From Anaerolineae bacterium (GTDB taxonomy: Bacteria > Chloroflexota > Anaerolineae > 4572-78 > J111): DNA of 64,000 bases. The position numbers and the translations under genes were made by a program. Shown piece after piece: positions 22,471 through 31,728 of the stretch. Each line of letters begins with the position of its first letter. The stretch's first letter is position 1. The notes under the pieces are model-generated. The model saw only the letters and a list, made by a program, of their open reading frames with translations. It was not told the origin of the DNA and ran no database searches. Where the stretch lies: contig JAHDWA010000005.1 of the NCBI GenBank assembly GCA_023382535.1, positions 62,001 through 126,000 of the forward strand, written 5' to 3'.

Positions 22471-24936
22471 ATGGGCATACAACTGGGGTCTGCCTTCGGC
22501 AAAGTTGTCATCGATTCGAGCGGGGCCACTAAGGGCGTGGCCCAGGCCCAACAGGCTATCAGCTCTCTCGGCGGTAGCCTCGGCGGTTTAAGCGGAATTA
22601 TCGCAAATGCCTTTAGCTTTGCTGGCGCCCAACTATTCATCAGCGGTATCAGCTCGGCCATTGGCGCGGTCCGGGGCCTTATTGGCACCGCCTCCGAGTC
22701 CTACGCGGCCAATGAGCGCCTCTCGATGTCTCTGGAGTCCCTCACGGCTCGCGAGCTGAAATCGGCCGGCGCGGCCGGTTCGCTGAGCGAGGCCCTGGCC
22801 CTGGCCGGACCCAAGGCGAAGGAGTTGCTGGGCTGGACCGAGCAGTTGGCGATCAAATCGCCGTTCAACCAGGCCGGGGTGGCCCAGGCATTCAAAATGG
22901 CCCAGGCTTACGGCTTTGTTTCCAGCGCCGGGCTAAACCTGGCCACCGGCCAGGAGGGTATCGCCGATGCGCAGCGGCAGGGTATTGTCAGCGCGGACCG
23001 GCTGACAAAGGCGCTCATTGACCAGGCCGCAGCGACAGGCGGCAATGAGGAAACGATGAACGGCCTGGCGCTGGCAATGGGCCAGATGAGAGCAAAGGGC
23101 AAGGTCAGTGCAGAAGAGTTGAATCAATTAAGAGAAAGAGGCGCTGATGTCAATAGTGTTTTGGCCGGAATGGGCTTCAATCTCGACGATGTTAGTAAGG
23201 GGTTGGTCAACGCTGACGCCTTCATTTTGCGCCTCGTCGAAACGATGGAGGCCGATTTCGGCGGGGCTGCCGAACGGCAGTCGGCCACCTGGACCGGCCT
23301 GCTGAACTCGCTCGAGGATCTGAAGGCCATCGGCCTGCGCGAATTTTTCAGTGGGACATTTAAGGCGATTCAGCCCCTCGTGTCCAAGTTCGTTGACTCG
23401 CTTTCCGGTGAGGGTATCAGGGCCAATATTCGCGGCATCGGCGACACGCTCGGTAAATCAATCGGTGGGGCGCTAGCCTACGTTCAGGGCTTGTTTGCCA
23501 AATTCCAAAAATTCGGGTTGGGGGCCGTTTTTGCCTCGTTCGGTCTTAAAGGCGGCGCGACCTTTTTCAAAAAATTAGGGACGCTGTTCAATCAACTGTC
23601 CGGCAACGCCTCGTCGCTTAGCGACACGCTCAGGGCGACGCTCGGTCCGGTTTTTACCTGGCTGAGTGAAAACCTTTTTCCCTCCCTGAGCCGGGCGCTC
23701 CAGTTCGTTCTGGACAATTTTGAAACGATCAAAGGGGCCGTGATCGCCATCGGGGCCGTACTGGCCGGGGCGGCGATTGTCAGCGCGATTGCCGGGGTAG
23801 CGGCGGCTGTGGCCAGCCTGGTCACGCCTATCGGGATCATTGTAGCCGCGGCGGGCCTGCTGGGGGCAGCCTGGGCCGGGAACTGGGGCAATATACAGGG
23901 GATTACCAGGGCGGCCTGGGTAGCCATCCAGCCAACATTGCAGCAGCTCGGCCAGTGGTTATCAGCCACTATTCCGGCGGCAGTCCAGGCCCTGTCCAAC
24001 GTCTGGAACGGCATTCTCTTACCCGGCTTCATGCGGGTCTGGGAGGCCATACAAACCAATCTGTTCCCCATTTTTCAACAACTTTTTACGTGGCTGGGCA
24101 GCCAGGGGCCGGGGGTCACTCAGGCCCTGTCTACAGCCTGGAGCGGCTTCCTGTTGCCGGCGCTGCAAACCGTAGGCGATTTCCTGCTGAACACCCTGTT
24201 TCCGGCCTGGGCGAACTTGCAGGTGTGGTTGGCGCAGAATATCCCGGCGGCACTCCAGACCCTCAGTAATTTTTGGAATCAGACACTACTGCCGGCAATC
24301 ACTGCGGTTTCAGATTATATCCAAAATTACACGATCCCGTTTTTCTCTTCCGTAGCCAACCTGGCCGGCGCAGTTTTGGGTAAAGCCCTGGAGGCCCTGG
24401 CGGGACTTTGGCAAAATACCCTGCTACCAGCTCTGACAGCGGTCTGGGATTTCATCAGTTCCAGCCTGTCACCGGTATTTGAGGCCCTGGGAGCCATGAT
24501 CGGCGATACGGTGTCGCCGGCGCTGGATAACCTGAGCAGCTCTATCCTGCCGTCGCTGTCAAGCGGCCTGGAAGGTCTCAAATCGTTCATCTCAGATTTA
24601 ACGTCAACGTTTAATGGTTGGGCAGACGCCGTAAAAAACTTCCAACTCCCCCCTTCCTTACAAGCCAATTCGCCCACGCCCTTTGAAATGGGCCTGCGCG
24701 GCATCAGTGATACGATTGCCAGTATGCCCGAACTGTCGCTTCCCTCGACCGCAAACCTGGCAGCGATCGCCGCTCCGGCAGCCGTAGCCGGTAGGGACGG
24801 TGGGACGACAGTAAACAACACTTTCAGCGGTACAATTAACGTCAACGGCGCTTCGGACCCGAAGGCGACGGCGGCGGAAGTGGAACGTAAATTGCAGCAG
24901 ATGTTCAACCGGGCGACGGCGGGAGCGGTGGGGTAA
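22471..24936 (+). CDS. Tail tape measure protein
   Basis: 821 residues. Typical features: a small Gly/Ala-rich start (GAQLFISGISSAIGAVRGLI), a helical middle (RLSMSLESLTARELK, GQMRAKGKVSAEELNQLRER), a hydrophobic segment (VIAIGAVLAGAAIVSAIAGV), repeated Trp-containing blocks (WLSENLFPSL, WNGILLPGFM, WQNTLLPAL) and a polar C terminus. Tape measures set tail length at about 1.5 A per residue, so a tail near 120 nm is expected (inference). The TMP nature is very clear. Confidence 0.9.
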   Translation: MGIQLGSAFGKVVIDSSGATKGVAQAQQAISSLGGSLGGLSGIIANAFSFAGAQLFISGISSAIGAVRGLIGTASESYAANERLSMSLESLTARELKSAGAAGSLSEALALAGPKAKELLGWTEQLAIKSPFNQAGVAQAFKMAQAYGFVSSAGLNLATGQEGIADAQRQGIVSADRLTKALIDQAAATGGNEETMNGLALAMGQMRAKGKVSAEELNQLRERGADVNSVLAGMGFNLDDVSKGLVNADAFILRLVETMEADFGGAAERQSATWTGLLNSLEDLKAIGLREFFSGTFKAIQPLVSKFVDSLSGEGIRANIRGIGDTLGKSIGGALAYVQGLFAKFQKFGLGAVFASFGLKGGATFFKKLGTLFNQLSGNASSLSDTLRATLGPVFTWLSENLFPSLSRALQFVLDNFETIKGAVIAIGAVLAGAAIVSAIAGVAAAVASLVTPIGIIVAAAGLLGAAWAGNWGNIQGITRAAWVAIQPTLQQLGQWLSATIPAAVQALSNVWNGILLPGFMRVWEAIQTNLFPIFQQLFTWLGSQGPGVTQALSTAWSGFLLPALQTVGDFLLNTLFPAWANLQVWLAQNIPAALQTLSNFWNQTLLPAITAVSDYIQNYTIPFFSSVANLAGAVLGKALEALAGLWQNTLLPALTAVWDFISSSLSPVFEALGAMIGDTVSPALDNLSSSILPSLSSGLEGLKSFISDLTSTFNGWADAVKNFQLPPSLQANSPTPFEMGLRGISDTIASMPELSLPSTANLAAIAAPAAVAGRDGGTTVNNTFSGTINVNGASDPKATAAEVERKLQQMFNRATAGAVG

Positions 24937-24937
24937 A

Positions 24938-25312
24938 ATGGCGAACCGGTACGTGGTGATAGACGGCAAGCAGTATCGCACGGCGCGGCGGACGTTCGCG
25001 CCGAGATTGAGCCAGGCGCGGCAGGTGAATGTGACCCTGGGCGGGGCGGTAGCAGTGCAGGATTTCGGCTTCACCGGGCAGCGCTGGCGGATGACGATCC
25101 TGGTCGAACTGACGCCGGAGGATACGGATTACGGGAGCCAGGACGACCTGGAGACGGCTTACCAGACGACGCCGGTTAATTTTGTCGATTCGTTCGGAGT
25201 GGATCAGGGGAACGTGGTGTTTGAGGGCGAGCTGGAACTGCCGCCGGCCTACGCGCTGGTGGATGCGACCGTACCGTTTGAGGTTGAAGTCAGTTTGCGA
25301 AAGGTGGGCTGA
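24938..25312 (+). CDS. Small tail protein after the tape measure
   Basis: 124 residues. Beta-rich (YVVIDGKQYRTARRTFAPRL, RWRMTILVELTPEDTDYG) in the position of distal tail or baseplate hub subunits. Its stop overlaps the ATG of the next, very large gene. Assignment by context. Confidence 0.6.
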   Translation: MANRYVVIDGKQYRTARRTFAPRLSQARQVNVTLGGAVAVQDFGFTGQRWRMTILVELTPEDTDYGSQDDLETAYQTTPVNFVDSFGVDQGNVVFEGELELPPAYALVDATVPFEVEVSLRKVG

Positions 25313-28300
25313 TGGCGTTTCCCTTAACTTCTACGCTTGACGATTTTAACAGGGCGAACGGATCGCCCGGCGCAAACTGGAGCGGGGTCGTCCCCAACTT
25401 CCTTAACACGTGCGCTATCAGCGGCAACCGGTTGGGATCGGAAACCAACGATTTTGGGGCGGCTATTTTTCAGACCCAGTTTGACGCGAATCAGGAGGTC
25501 TTCGCGGAGATACCCGTTTTGCCGGATGAAAATTACGCGATCGCGCTCATTTTTAGATGTCTCAGCCCAACGTCGGCAGAGGATTGTTATTACCTCGAAT
25601 ACAAGCACCGTTCCGACGAATCGCTGCGCACACTGAGCATCAATAAGGGGTTTTCCGTCCACGTTACGCTGGGGTCCACGATTATTTCCTTCTCTCCCGG
25701 CGACTGGTTTGGGGCACGGGCTGTCGGTTCAACCCTGATTGCCTATCGCAAGGCGGCGGGTGATGACCGTTACCAGGAAATATTTCGCGTTAGCGACAGC
25801 GCCTACAACGGGGAATATATCGGAGCGGCCTGCCTGGACCTGGGCACGGGCAGGCTGGACAACTTTGGCGGCGGGACGGTCGAGACGTGGGGGCTATCGG
25901 AAGTTCTGTTCAACGAAATGGACAGCCTCCAGCGCACCCCGGCCAGCCAGGTGACAGTGGAGCGCTGGCTGCCGGAGTGGGCGGAGCAGATCGGCGGGCT
26001 GAGCGGCGGCGCGACGGAGGAGTACGGCCACGGGCACAGCGCGGCGGTGGCCCCGGACGGGAGCGGGCCGAGCCAGGACATCATCTGCCGGGCGCGGTCG
26101 GGCAGCTTTGCCAGCCCGCAGAACGGGCGGCTCTACATCGCCGTGATCCGGGACGACGATTTCAACCTGGACAACTGGGAGACGCTGTGGGTGGATACCG
26201 GCATTACCGGCCTGATGTACCCGGCCTGGACGGCCAATAGCGGAGCGAGTCACGGCGGCTCGATAGCGGTCGTCCATTCGGGGACGAATTTCCGGGTGTT
26301 TTACCTGAAATCAGACGGCAGCCTCTGCTACGTGGACGTATCCTACACCGGGGTGGTCGGCACGCCGGCGACCATCGCCAGCCTGGGGACCGGGGCGCAG
26401 CTCGCTTCGATGCAAATAGCGGCCTGCACCCACACCGAGGTATTTGTTTTGCTCAACCAGCAGGTCGAGGCGAGCCTGGCCGCCTGGCAGCCGGTGGTTT
26501 ACGGCAGCTTCATCCGGCGCTACGCCTTCTCCGGCTCGTGGGCGGCTTACGACTCGTTCCCGTTCCATATGCAGGCCGAGGGCGGGCTGGGGCGGGACAC
26601 GCCGGACGAGGGCAGCGATTTCGGCGACACCTCCGCGGCCAGGATCACGGCCCAGTGGGGCAAGCGGCTGTGCGGCGGGCTGGGCGCGTGCCAGATTGAC
26701 GCGGGCACGGTGCTGGTCAGTCTGGGCCTGACCACCTGGCGCAGGTGGGGGTATGACACGCACAGCCAGGGGCTGGTGACGTTCATTTACCACCGCGATT
26801 CGGATTGGTGGGAGCGGGGGGCGGAGAGCGACCTGCTGGATTTCAACGAGGACAGCCGGCTGCTGTTCGCGGGCCTGGCGCGGGCCTGGCAGATCGAGGG
26901 GCGGAACTTTGTCAGTTGGAGCCGCTTCGCCGAGCCGTCCGACTACGAGCAGACCACGACCTCGGTCAGCCTGCCGCGCCTCGTCGAGACGGTGATGGCG
27001 AAGGTGAGCGCAGACGGGAGGTTTTTGACCCAGCCGGTGCGCCTGGGAAACGCGGACGAACTCAGCGGGGCGGCGGTCATGGCGGTCAACACCGACTCGC
27101 TCAACAAGTGGCTCTATATCATCGGCTGGCGGACGGTCTATGTCTCCCAACCGGCGGCGTTCCTGTGCAGCGTCAACCTGCCGCAGGACCTGTCCGGCGA
27201 GGCGCGGGGCTGGACCCTGCGGCGGGACAACCGGCGCGGGATGGCGCTGGATATTGACCTGGCAGACCCGTCCCCGGTGATTGATACAAACAGCGTCGCC
27301 AAAAGCGGCGCGCTGGCGCGGGCCTATTTCGGCACGCCGGACGAGGTGGTCCAGGTGGGCCAGGGGTTCGTTGACATCAATACGCCGGAGTTGCAGGTCA
27401 GCCGGGACGGCCAGTTTGGCGAGGGCGCGGCGCTCAACTGCCGGGCGGACGAGCCGTTGCTGAGCACCCGGGCCGATTTTACCGAGGACATCCTGTCCCA
27501 GAACGTGACGGTGATTGAGGAAGCCAATATCAACCAGGTGACGATTGAGCGGGGGAGCTGGGTCGGGGCAACCATCGGCTGGCCGGATCGGTTCTTTGCG
27601 GGGACCTATCCCGGCCTGAACGGCAAGGTGGTCTGGCGGCTGCAATCATTCCCGCTGTCCAACGTGGAGGAGAACGGGGATGCCAGCGGCGGCACGAGCG
27701 AGCTTTTGACCGGGTTGGTGACGAACCCGGCCTTTGGGCGGACGCACCTGGTCGGCTCGTGGTTCAAGGACGTGATGTGGCTCAACGCCGCGCCGCAGTT
27801 GGACGGGATGATCCAGGCCAGCGTGCGGTGCGGCAACGACAACGACCAGGGGAATTATTATGCCAGCTACAACCGCTACGGCACGGCCCTTTACGCGACG
27901 GTGACGAAGACGAACGGGCGGGTGGTGCGAATTGTCTACAGCTCGCAGGATTACGGCGGGACGAACTTCTTCCCCAACGCCGGGGATATGATCCAGGTGG
28001 CGGCAATGGCCGGGGTGATGATGCACAGCCCGGAGACGGGGCGGCGGTATGCGTTTGTCTGGGAGGACAATTCGGACTTTGCCACGTCCAGCCATATGGG
28101 CGGCCCCTGGAACGGCGAGCTGTATGACGAGGTGGATTATTCATCCCCTGGGGTTGGCCCGAACCGGCTCTGCCTGGTGGTGTTTGATAACAACGGGTCC
28201 TCCTGGGTAGCGGAGAGCGTGGCCGGGCTGGCGGCGACCGGGCTGACCCAGGGCCACCCGGCAGACCTGCGGATGCAGATGGCCGGGGGGACGATTTACT

Positions 28301-29607
28301 GCTTTTACCGCGCTCACTCGACCGGGACGCCGAACCAGTGGCGCTTTGCCTTCAGCCACAAGGCGGGCCGCTTTGGGCCGGGAAAATTCGGCCTGATCGG
28401 GCGGGGCCACGGGCCGGTGCAGTGGAGCCGGCTGGAGCCGGGGCTGCCCTACATCCGGCGGCTGAATAATTGGGTGGATTTCTGGAACATCCAGGTGTCG
28501 GACACGGCCAGGGACCAGACGCTGCGCGACCATTTGCAGCGGGCCTGCTGGCGGGGCTTTACCGAAACGGAGTTCAGGAGCGAGGTCAGCGAGGCCAGCC
28601 GGGCCGTGACCAGCGGGTCCAACCATAATTACGCGACGCCGGTGGAAAACCTGGCGATGGATTTTAAGCTAAGCATCGGCAACGGGGTGGAAGGGGGCGT
28701 GTTTGTGCGCGGGGTCAGTTCGGTGACGCCGCTGAACGAGTGCATCCGGCTGGGCCTGGTGGCGTCGTCCACGGCCAATTCAGCCGGGAACACGGTGACA
28801 ACCTACCTGGTCAAGCGGCGCTACGCCGGGGGGAGCCAGGTGGCGCTCGAATACGCGCCGCTGCCGATCCGGCTGGTACCCGGCACGCCGGTCCCGGTGC
28901 GGGTGACGGTCAACGGGGCGGTTTACTCGGTCTGGATCGCCGGGATTTACGCCGGGCATTTTGTGGACACGACGCCGTTGGGCCTGTACTTTGGGCTGTA
29001 CGCCACGGGCGGGACGGCGACCTTCACCGGCATTTACGTGCCGGAGCTGTACGAGGTGGTAGACCGGCTGACGTTCGAGGTCAACCAGGGGGTAGACGAG
29101 GTGCTGGGCCGGGCCATCGGCAACCGGCGGGTGAAGGCGGTCTACGCGGCGGCGGGGGAGCTGCAATTCAGCTACTTCAGCGACCACGACGATGGCCCGG
29201 CCTTCGACGAGAACCGGCTGTGGCAGTCGTCGGTGCGGAAGGACGGCCGGTACTACTCCAAGATACGGCTGGAGGGGCAGAACGCCTATGCGGTCTACCA
29301 ATCGGCCTCGCTGGCGGCGCGCGGGCCGCGCTTCCAGGTGGTGACCAACCAGAACATCACGCAGCGGGAATTTGCCTACCGGGAGGCCAGGGCGATTGTG
29401 ACGGAGCAGGCCGAAAGACAGCAGCAGGCGACGTTCACAGGGCTGATTGATGTGCGGATCAACCCGGAGGACGTGACGGAAATCACGATCAACCGGCAGG
29501 AAATAAGCGGCCAATTCCTGGTAGACGATATTACTATGAACTTTGAAAAGAGCGAAGACCCGAAGGCGGAGATGGCGATCTCTGTCCGGCAATCAGTTGC
29601 TTTATAA
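25312..29607 (+). CDS. Very large tail-tip / receptor-binding protein
   Basis: 1431 residues. N-terminal beta-sandwich (DDFNRANGSPGANWSGVVPN, DCYYLEYKHRSDESLRTLSI) resembling laminin-G/concanavalin folds. A similar lectin-like block recurs near residues 1090-1250 (VTVNGAVYSVWIAGIYAGHF). In between are beta-propeller-like strand repeats and a central phage-type segment (VERGSWVGATIGWPDRF). The C-terminal 120 residues (RFQVVTNQNITQREFAYREA, EDVTEITINRQEISG) look like a conserved tail-tip module. Probably binds host surface glycans. The end overlaps the convergent nuclease gene by 74 bases. Confidence 0.7.
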   Translation: MAFPLTSTLDDFNRANGSPGANWSGVVPNFLNTCAISGNRLGSETNDFGAAIFQTQFDANQEVFAEIPVLPDENYAIALIFRCLSPTSAEDCYYLEYKHRSDESLRTLSINKGFSVHVTLGSTIISFSPGDWFGARAVGSTLIAYRKAAGDDRYQEIFRVSDSAYNGEYIGAACLDLGTGRLDNFGGGTVETWGLSEVLFNEMDSLQRTPASQVTVERWLPEWAEQIGGLSGGATEEYGHGHSAAVAPDGSGPSQDIICRARSGSFASPQNGRLYIAVIRDDDFNLDNWETLWVDTGITGLMYPAWTANSGASHGGSIAVVHSGTNFRVFYLKSDGSLCYVDVSYTGVVGTPATIASLGTGAQLASMQIAACTHTEVFVLLNQQVEASLAAWQPVVYGSFIRRYAFSGSWAAYDSFPFHMQAEGGLGRDTPDEGSDFGDTSAARITAQWGKRLCGGLGACQIDAGTVLVSLGLTTWRRWGYDTHSQGLVTFIYHRDSDWWERGAESDLLDFNEDSRLLFAGLARAWQIEGRNFVSWSRFAEPSDYEQTTTSVSLPRLVETVMAKVSADGRFLTQPVRLGNADELSGAAVMAVNTDSLNKWLYIIGWRTVYVSQPAAFLCSVNLPQDLSGEARGWTLRRDNRRGMALDIDLADPSPVIDTNSVAKSGALARAYFGTPDEVVQVGQGFVDINTPELQVSRDGQFGEGAALNCRADEPLLSTRADFTEDILSQNVTVIEEANINQVTIERGSWVGATIGWPDRFFAGTYPGLNGKVVWRLQSFPLSNVEENGDASGGTSELLTGLVTNPAFGRTHLVGSWFKDVMWLNAAPQLDGMIQASVRCGNDNDQGNYYASYNRYGTALYATVTKTNGRVVRIVYSSQDYGGTNFFPNAGDMIQVAAMAGVMMHSPETGRRYAFVWEDNSDFATSSHMGGPWNGELYDEVDYSSPGVGPNRLCLVVFDNNGSSWVAESVAGLAATGLTQGHPADLRMQMAGGTIYCFYRAHSTGTPNQWRFAFSHKAGRFGPGKFGLIGRGHGPVQWSRLEPGLPYIRRLNNWVDFWNIQVSDTARDQTLRDHLQRACWRGFTETEFRSEVSEASRAVTSGSNHNYATPVENLAMDFKLSIGNGVEGGVFVRGVSSVTPLNECIRLGLVASSTANSAGNTVTTYLVKRRYAGGSQVALEYAPLPIRLVPGTPVPVRVTVNGAVYSVWIAGIYAGHFVDTTPLGLYFGLYATGGTATFTGIYVPELYEVVDRLTFEVNQGVDEVLGRAIGNRRVKAVYAAAGELQFSYFSDHDDGPAFDENRLWQSSVRKDGRYYSKIRLEGQNAYAVYQSASLAARGPRFQVVTNQNITQREFAYREARAIVTEQAERQQQATFTGLIDVRINPEDVTEITINRQEISGQFLVDDITMNFEKSEDPKAEMAISVRQSVAL

Positions 29608-30652
29608 ATGTCAGGTCGAGACTATCATAGTCCCAATAAGGGATTACAATTATTTTGTATCCGTTTTGAATAGCCCAATCCTGCTTCAATTTATCCAAAT
29701 ACTGGCGACGTTCCAGGGGAATTGATTTAAACCAAGTCGTCTCTTCATAATGTTGCTGGCCATGATATTCTATAATCACCTTTATAGATTCAAGAACAAA
29801 ATCGAATCTTAATGGATATTTATCAACCAAGCCAAAAACCTTTCTCTCTCTTTCGTACTTAACTCCTAAAGCATCCAGAATCTCGGCTATTTTGTGCTCG
29901 CCCTTTGAACCCGCGCACTTTGGGCATCCCTGATTATTGTAAACAATATCGTTATAGCGAGCCTGCCAGGTGTGCCCCTGATCACATATCCACCGGGTCT
30001 TACCCATAACATTGGGCGGTAATTTTGCGCCATCCCATCTTGCGCCATCCTTGCCCTTAACAGTCCGATAATCTTCCACGGTTTTGAATCTGCGGTTTCC
30101 GTAACATATCCTACAACCCTTACCCTGTAAAACGTCGTCGTAACGCGACTTAACAATGTGACCTGCCTGGCACTGCCAAGAAGTTAATGTGTCGGTGTAC
30201 TTTGGCAAGGTTTTTCCAATCCATCTCAGGCCATCTCGCCCTATAATATCCTTATAATCCTCAATGGTCTTTCTGGCATTTCCAGCACAATAAGGGCAGC
30301 CATGGCCTCGGTTTATCGCCACGTAGGTGGATTGGAAAACGTGACCTTTAGCGCACATCCAGGTGGTTTTAGTGAGCGCATTAGCCGGTAAGTCTTCCCC
30401 AAGCCACTCTATATTTGTCCGGTCTTTAAGCTTTCTGTAATCATCGGCGGCTTTCTTTTTAAAGCCGGAACACTCTCTACAGCCACTCCCACGCCTGACT
30501 ATGTTATCATAGGTGGCATAAAAGGTGTGTCCGTTTTCGCACATCCATTTCGTATTGGTCTTTGTACTGGTCGGAAGCTCATGACCTATCCATCTGGAGC
30601 CACTTCCACCAATTGCTTGTTTATATTGCTCAAGGGTGATTTTTAATGACAT
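29534..30652 (-). CDS. Zn-finger repeat plus Vsr-like (EDxHD) homing endonuclease
   Basis: 372 residues from the ATG at 30652 (a start at 30673 is possible). Four repeats of about 65 residues, each with W-x-C-x-x-G-H and a later C-x-x-C (MCENGHTF ... CRECSG, MCAKGHVF ... CPYCAG), form treble-clef fingers for DNA binding. The last 110 residues form a Vsr-like nuclease: GEHKIAEILDALGVKYERE, LRFDFVLES, EYHGQQHYEE, LDKLKQDWA, matching the EDxHD type known from I-Bth0305I-like enzymes. AT-rich compared with the tail genes, and its end runs into the 3' end of the tail-tip gene, as expected for a recent mobile insert. Confidence 0.75.
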   Translation of the reverse strand: MSLKITLEQYKQAIGGSGSRWIGHELPTSTKTNTKWMCENGHTFYATYDNIVRRGSGCRECSGFKKKAADDYRKLKDRTNIEWLGEDLPANALTKTTWMCAKGHVFQSTYVAINRGHGCPYCAGNARKTIEDYKDIIGRDGLRWIGKTLPKYTDTLTSWQCQAGHIVKSRYDDVLQGKGCRICYGNRRFKTVEDYRTVKGKDGARWDGAKLPPNVMGKTRWICDQGHTWQARYNDIVYNNQGCPKCAGSKGEHKIAEILDALGVKYERERKVFGLVDKYPLRFDFVLESIKVIIEYHGQQHYEETTWFKSIPLERRQYLDKLKQDWAIQNGYKIIVIPYWDYDSLDLTFIKQLIAGQRSPSPPSGLRSFQSS

Positions 30653-30735
30653 GATTAGCGACCGACTTGGCATCCTCTCCCTACCAGAATAGGGAGAGGA
30701 TGCTTACCCTTGTGTCCAATTGAATATAGTTACCT

Positions 30736-31011
30736 TTAATGTTGCAGACCCTTCGTTGCCTGGCGTAGGATTCCATTGGCCTGGCGAATCGCCTCGCGTT
30801 TGAACTGCGCCGTTTCGGCTGCTTCCGTTACAATCTGCTCCACTTCTTTAACGGTTGCGATCTCCTCCGAAATATCCCGGTAATTCTGGAGGGCCTCGGA
30901 GGGCGAGCCAAAGAAAGCAATCAGAAATTCTGCAAACAGGGCGCGGTCGTTGGATAGGGTTCGGGTGTCTTCGATGCTAGTCAATGCCTCCCAGTTCCAT
31001 TGGGCGCTCAT
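30736..31011 (-). CDS. Small accessory protein, second copy
   Basis: 91 residues, nearly identical in the middle to the protein at 19855 (same FAEFLIAFFGSPSEALQNYR block). Start ATG overlaps the stop of the 53-residue upstream gene. The nucleotide sequence is also close to the first copy, so the duplication is recent or maintained by recombination. Confidence 0.65.
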   Translation of the reverse strand: MSAQWNWEALTSIEDTRTLSNDRALFAEFLIAFFGSPSEALQNYRDISEEIATVKEVEQIVTEAAETAQFKREAIRQANGILRQATKGLQH

Positions 31012-31169
31012 TGGCGTACCTCCAGGACGGTTTGCCGCCCGTTGGCGGCGAGCCAGACGGTGCGCGATTCTTTGGCTTCAGGCCGGGGTGGGACTTTGGG
31101 CCGGATGGTCTTGGAGGATTTAATGGACGGGAAACGAATAAGTGTGGTAAAATGTTTCTTGGCGGACAT
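31008..31169 (-). CDS. Small basic protein (53 residues), family A
   Basis: Starts MSAKKHFTTLIRF, ends GRQTVLEVRQ; paralogue of 20560. AGGAGG is 9 bases before the ATG, in an identical AGGAGGTTAAGCCAAATGTC context. The leader upstream holds a perfect 10-bp stem GAGCCGTTTG ... CAAACGGCTC (about 31197-31230). Function unknown. Confidence 0.65.
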   Translation of the reverse strand: MSAKKHFTTLIRFPSIKSSKTIRPKVPPRPEAKESRTVWLAANGRQTVLEVRQ

Positions 31170-31276
31170 TTGGCTTAACCTCCTATGTCTGCTACCGAGC
31201 CGTTTGGTGTCGCAACCATCAAACGGCTCAATTTATTTTTGTCAAGAATCTCTTGACCTGGCAAATTACTATGACA

Positions 31277-31340
31277 AGTATATCATACCCATCTAGACTT
31301 GTCAAGGTAGATTGACAGGTCAGTTATTATGTGATATTAT
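31277..31340. promoter_or_regulatory. Divergent promoters, second small-gene locus
   Basis: Plus: TTGACA (31312), 17 bases, TATTAT (31335). Minus: TTGACA (31305-31300), 17 bases, TATACT (31282-31277). The -35 boxes are back to back within TTGTCAAGGTAGATTGACA, a natural shared operator; another TTGTCAAGAATCTCTTGACC repeat lies at about 31239-31258. Confidence 0.7.
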
Positions 31341-31388
31341 TAACTTGACAGGTTAAGCAGACAGCATAGAATCGAGAGGATGAAACCA

Positions 31389-31580
31389 ATGTCTACGAAG
31401 GACGCGGCAAAGTATTTAGAGGTTAGCGAACGCACAATTTTTAGATTGATTAAGCGTGACCTGGTCAAGGCTGAAAAATTTGGAAATTATTGGATGGTAA
31501 ACCCGGAAAGTTTAGAGAAATACCGGGAGCGAGTTTTAGGAAAATCAAAGTTTGATCCAACCCGAGGGAAGGCAGAATAA
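31389..31580 (+). CDS. Excisionase/MerR-type HTH protein
   Basis: 63 residues from the ATG at 31389 (GAGAGGA 8 bases upstream; an ATG at 31380 is too close to that site). STKDAAKYLEVSERTIFRLI is the usual helix-turn-helix start of excisionase-family binders, then KRDLVKAEKFGNYWMVNPES as the wing. Divergent from the small-gene pair; likely regulates them or acts in mobility of the cassette. Confidence 0.75.
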   Translation: MSTKDAAKYLEVSERTIFRLIKRDLVKAEKFGNYWMVNPESLEKYRERVLGKSKFDPTRGKAE

Positions 31581-31581
31581 C

Positions 31582-31599
31582 TGTCTCTAATTGGAGACG
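31582..31599. repeat. 18-bp palindrome, copy 7 (variant)
   Basis: TGTCTCTAATTGGAGACG: one change inside the arm and one at the last base. It is the least perfect copy and is six bases before the -35 box of promoter module 4. Confidence 0.75.
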
Positions 31600-31605
31600 A
31601 TCCCA

Positions 31606-31634
31606 TTGCTCTTTTAGCACATTCGTGCTATTAT
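31606..31634 (+). promoter_or_regulatory. Late-type promoter module 4 with operator
   Basis: TTGCTC, 17 bases, TATTAT, with TAGCACATTCGTGCTA (31615-31630). Drives the lipoprotein and the FN3-containing tail protein. Its leader carries a different hairpin set from modules 1-3. Confidence 0.75.
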
Positions 31635-31683
31635 GACAACAGACAACGGTAGCGGTTGTTGCGCTACCCTCATGTCAAAAATC

Positions 31684-31714
31684 AAACCCGGCGCAGGTAG
31701 CGCCGGGTTTTTGT
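31684..31714 (+). terminator. Leader terminator in module 4
   Basis: AAACCCGGCGC-AGGTA-GCGCCGGGTTTTTG, a strong stem and T-run about 45 bases downstream of the predicted start and 15 bases before the ATAAGGAGG ribosome site. Unlike modules 1-3 the sequence is not GCCGCCAGGAG, yet the architecture (promoter, terminator, gene) is the same. A first small stem GGTAGCG ... CGCTACC precedes it. Confidence 0.75.
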
Positions 31715-31728
31715 TATAAGGAGGCACA

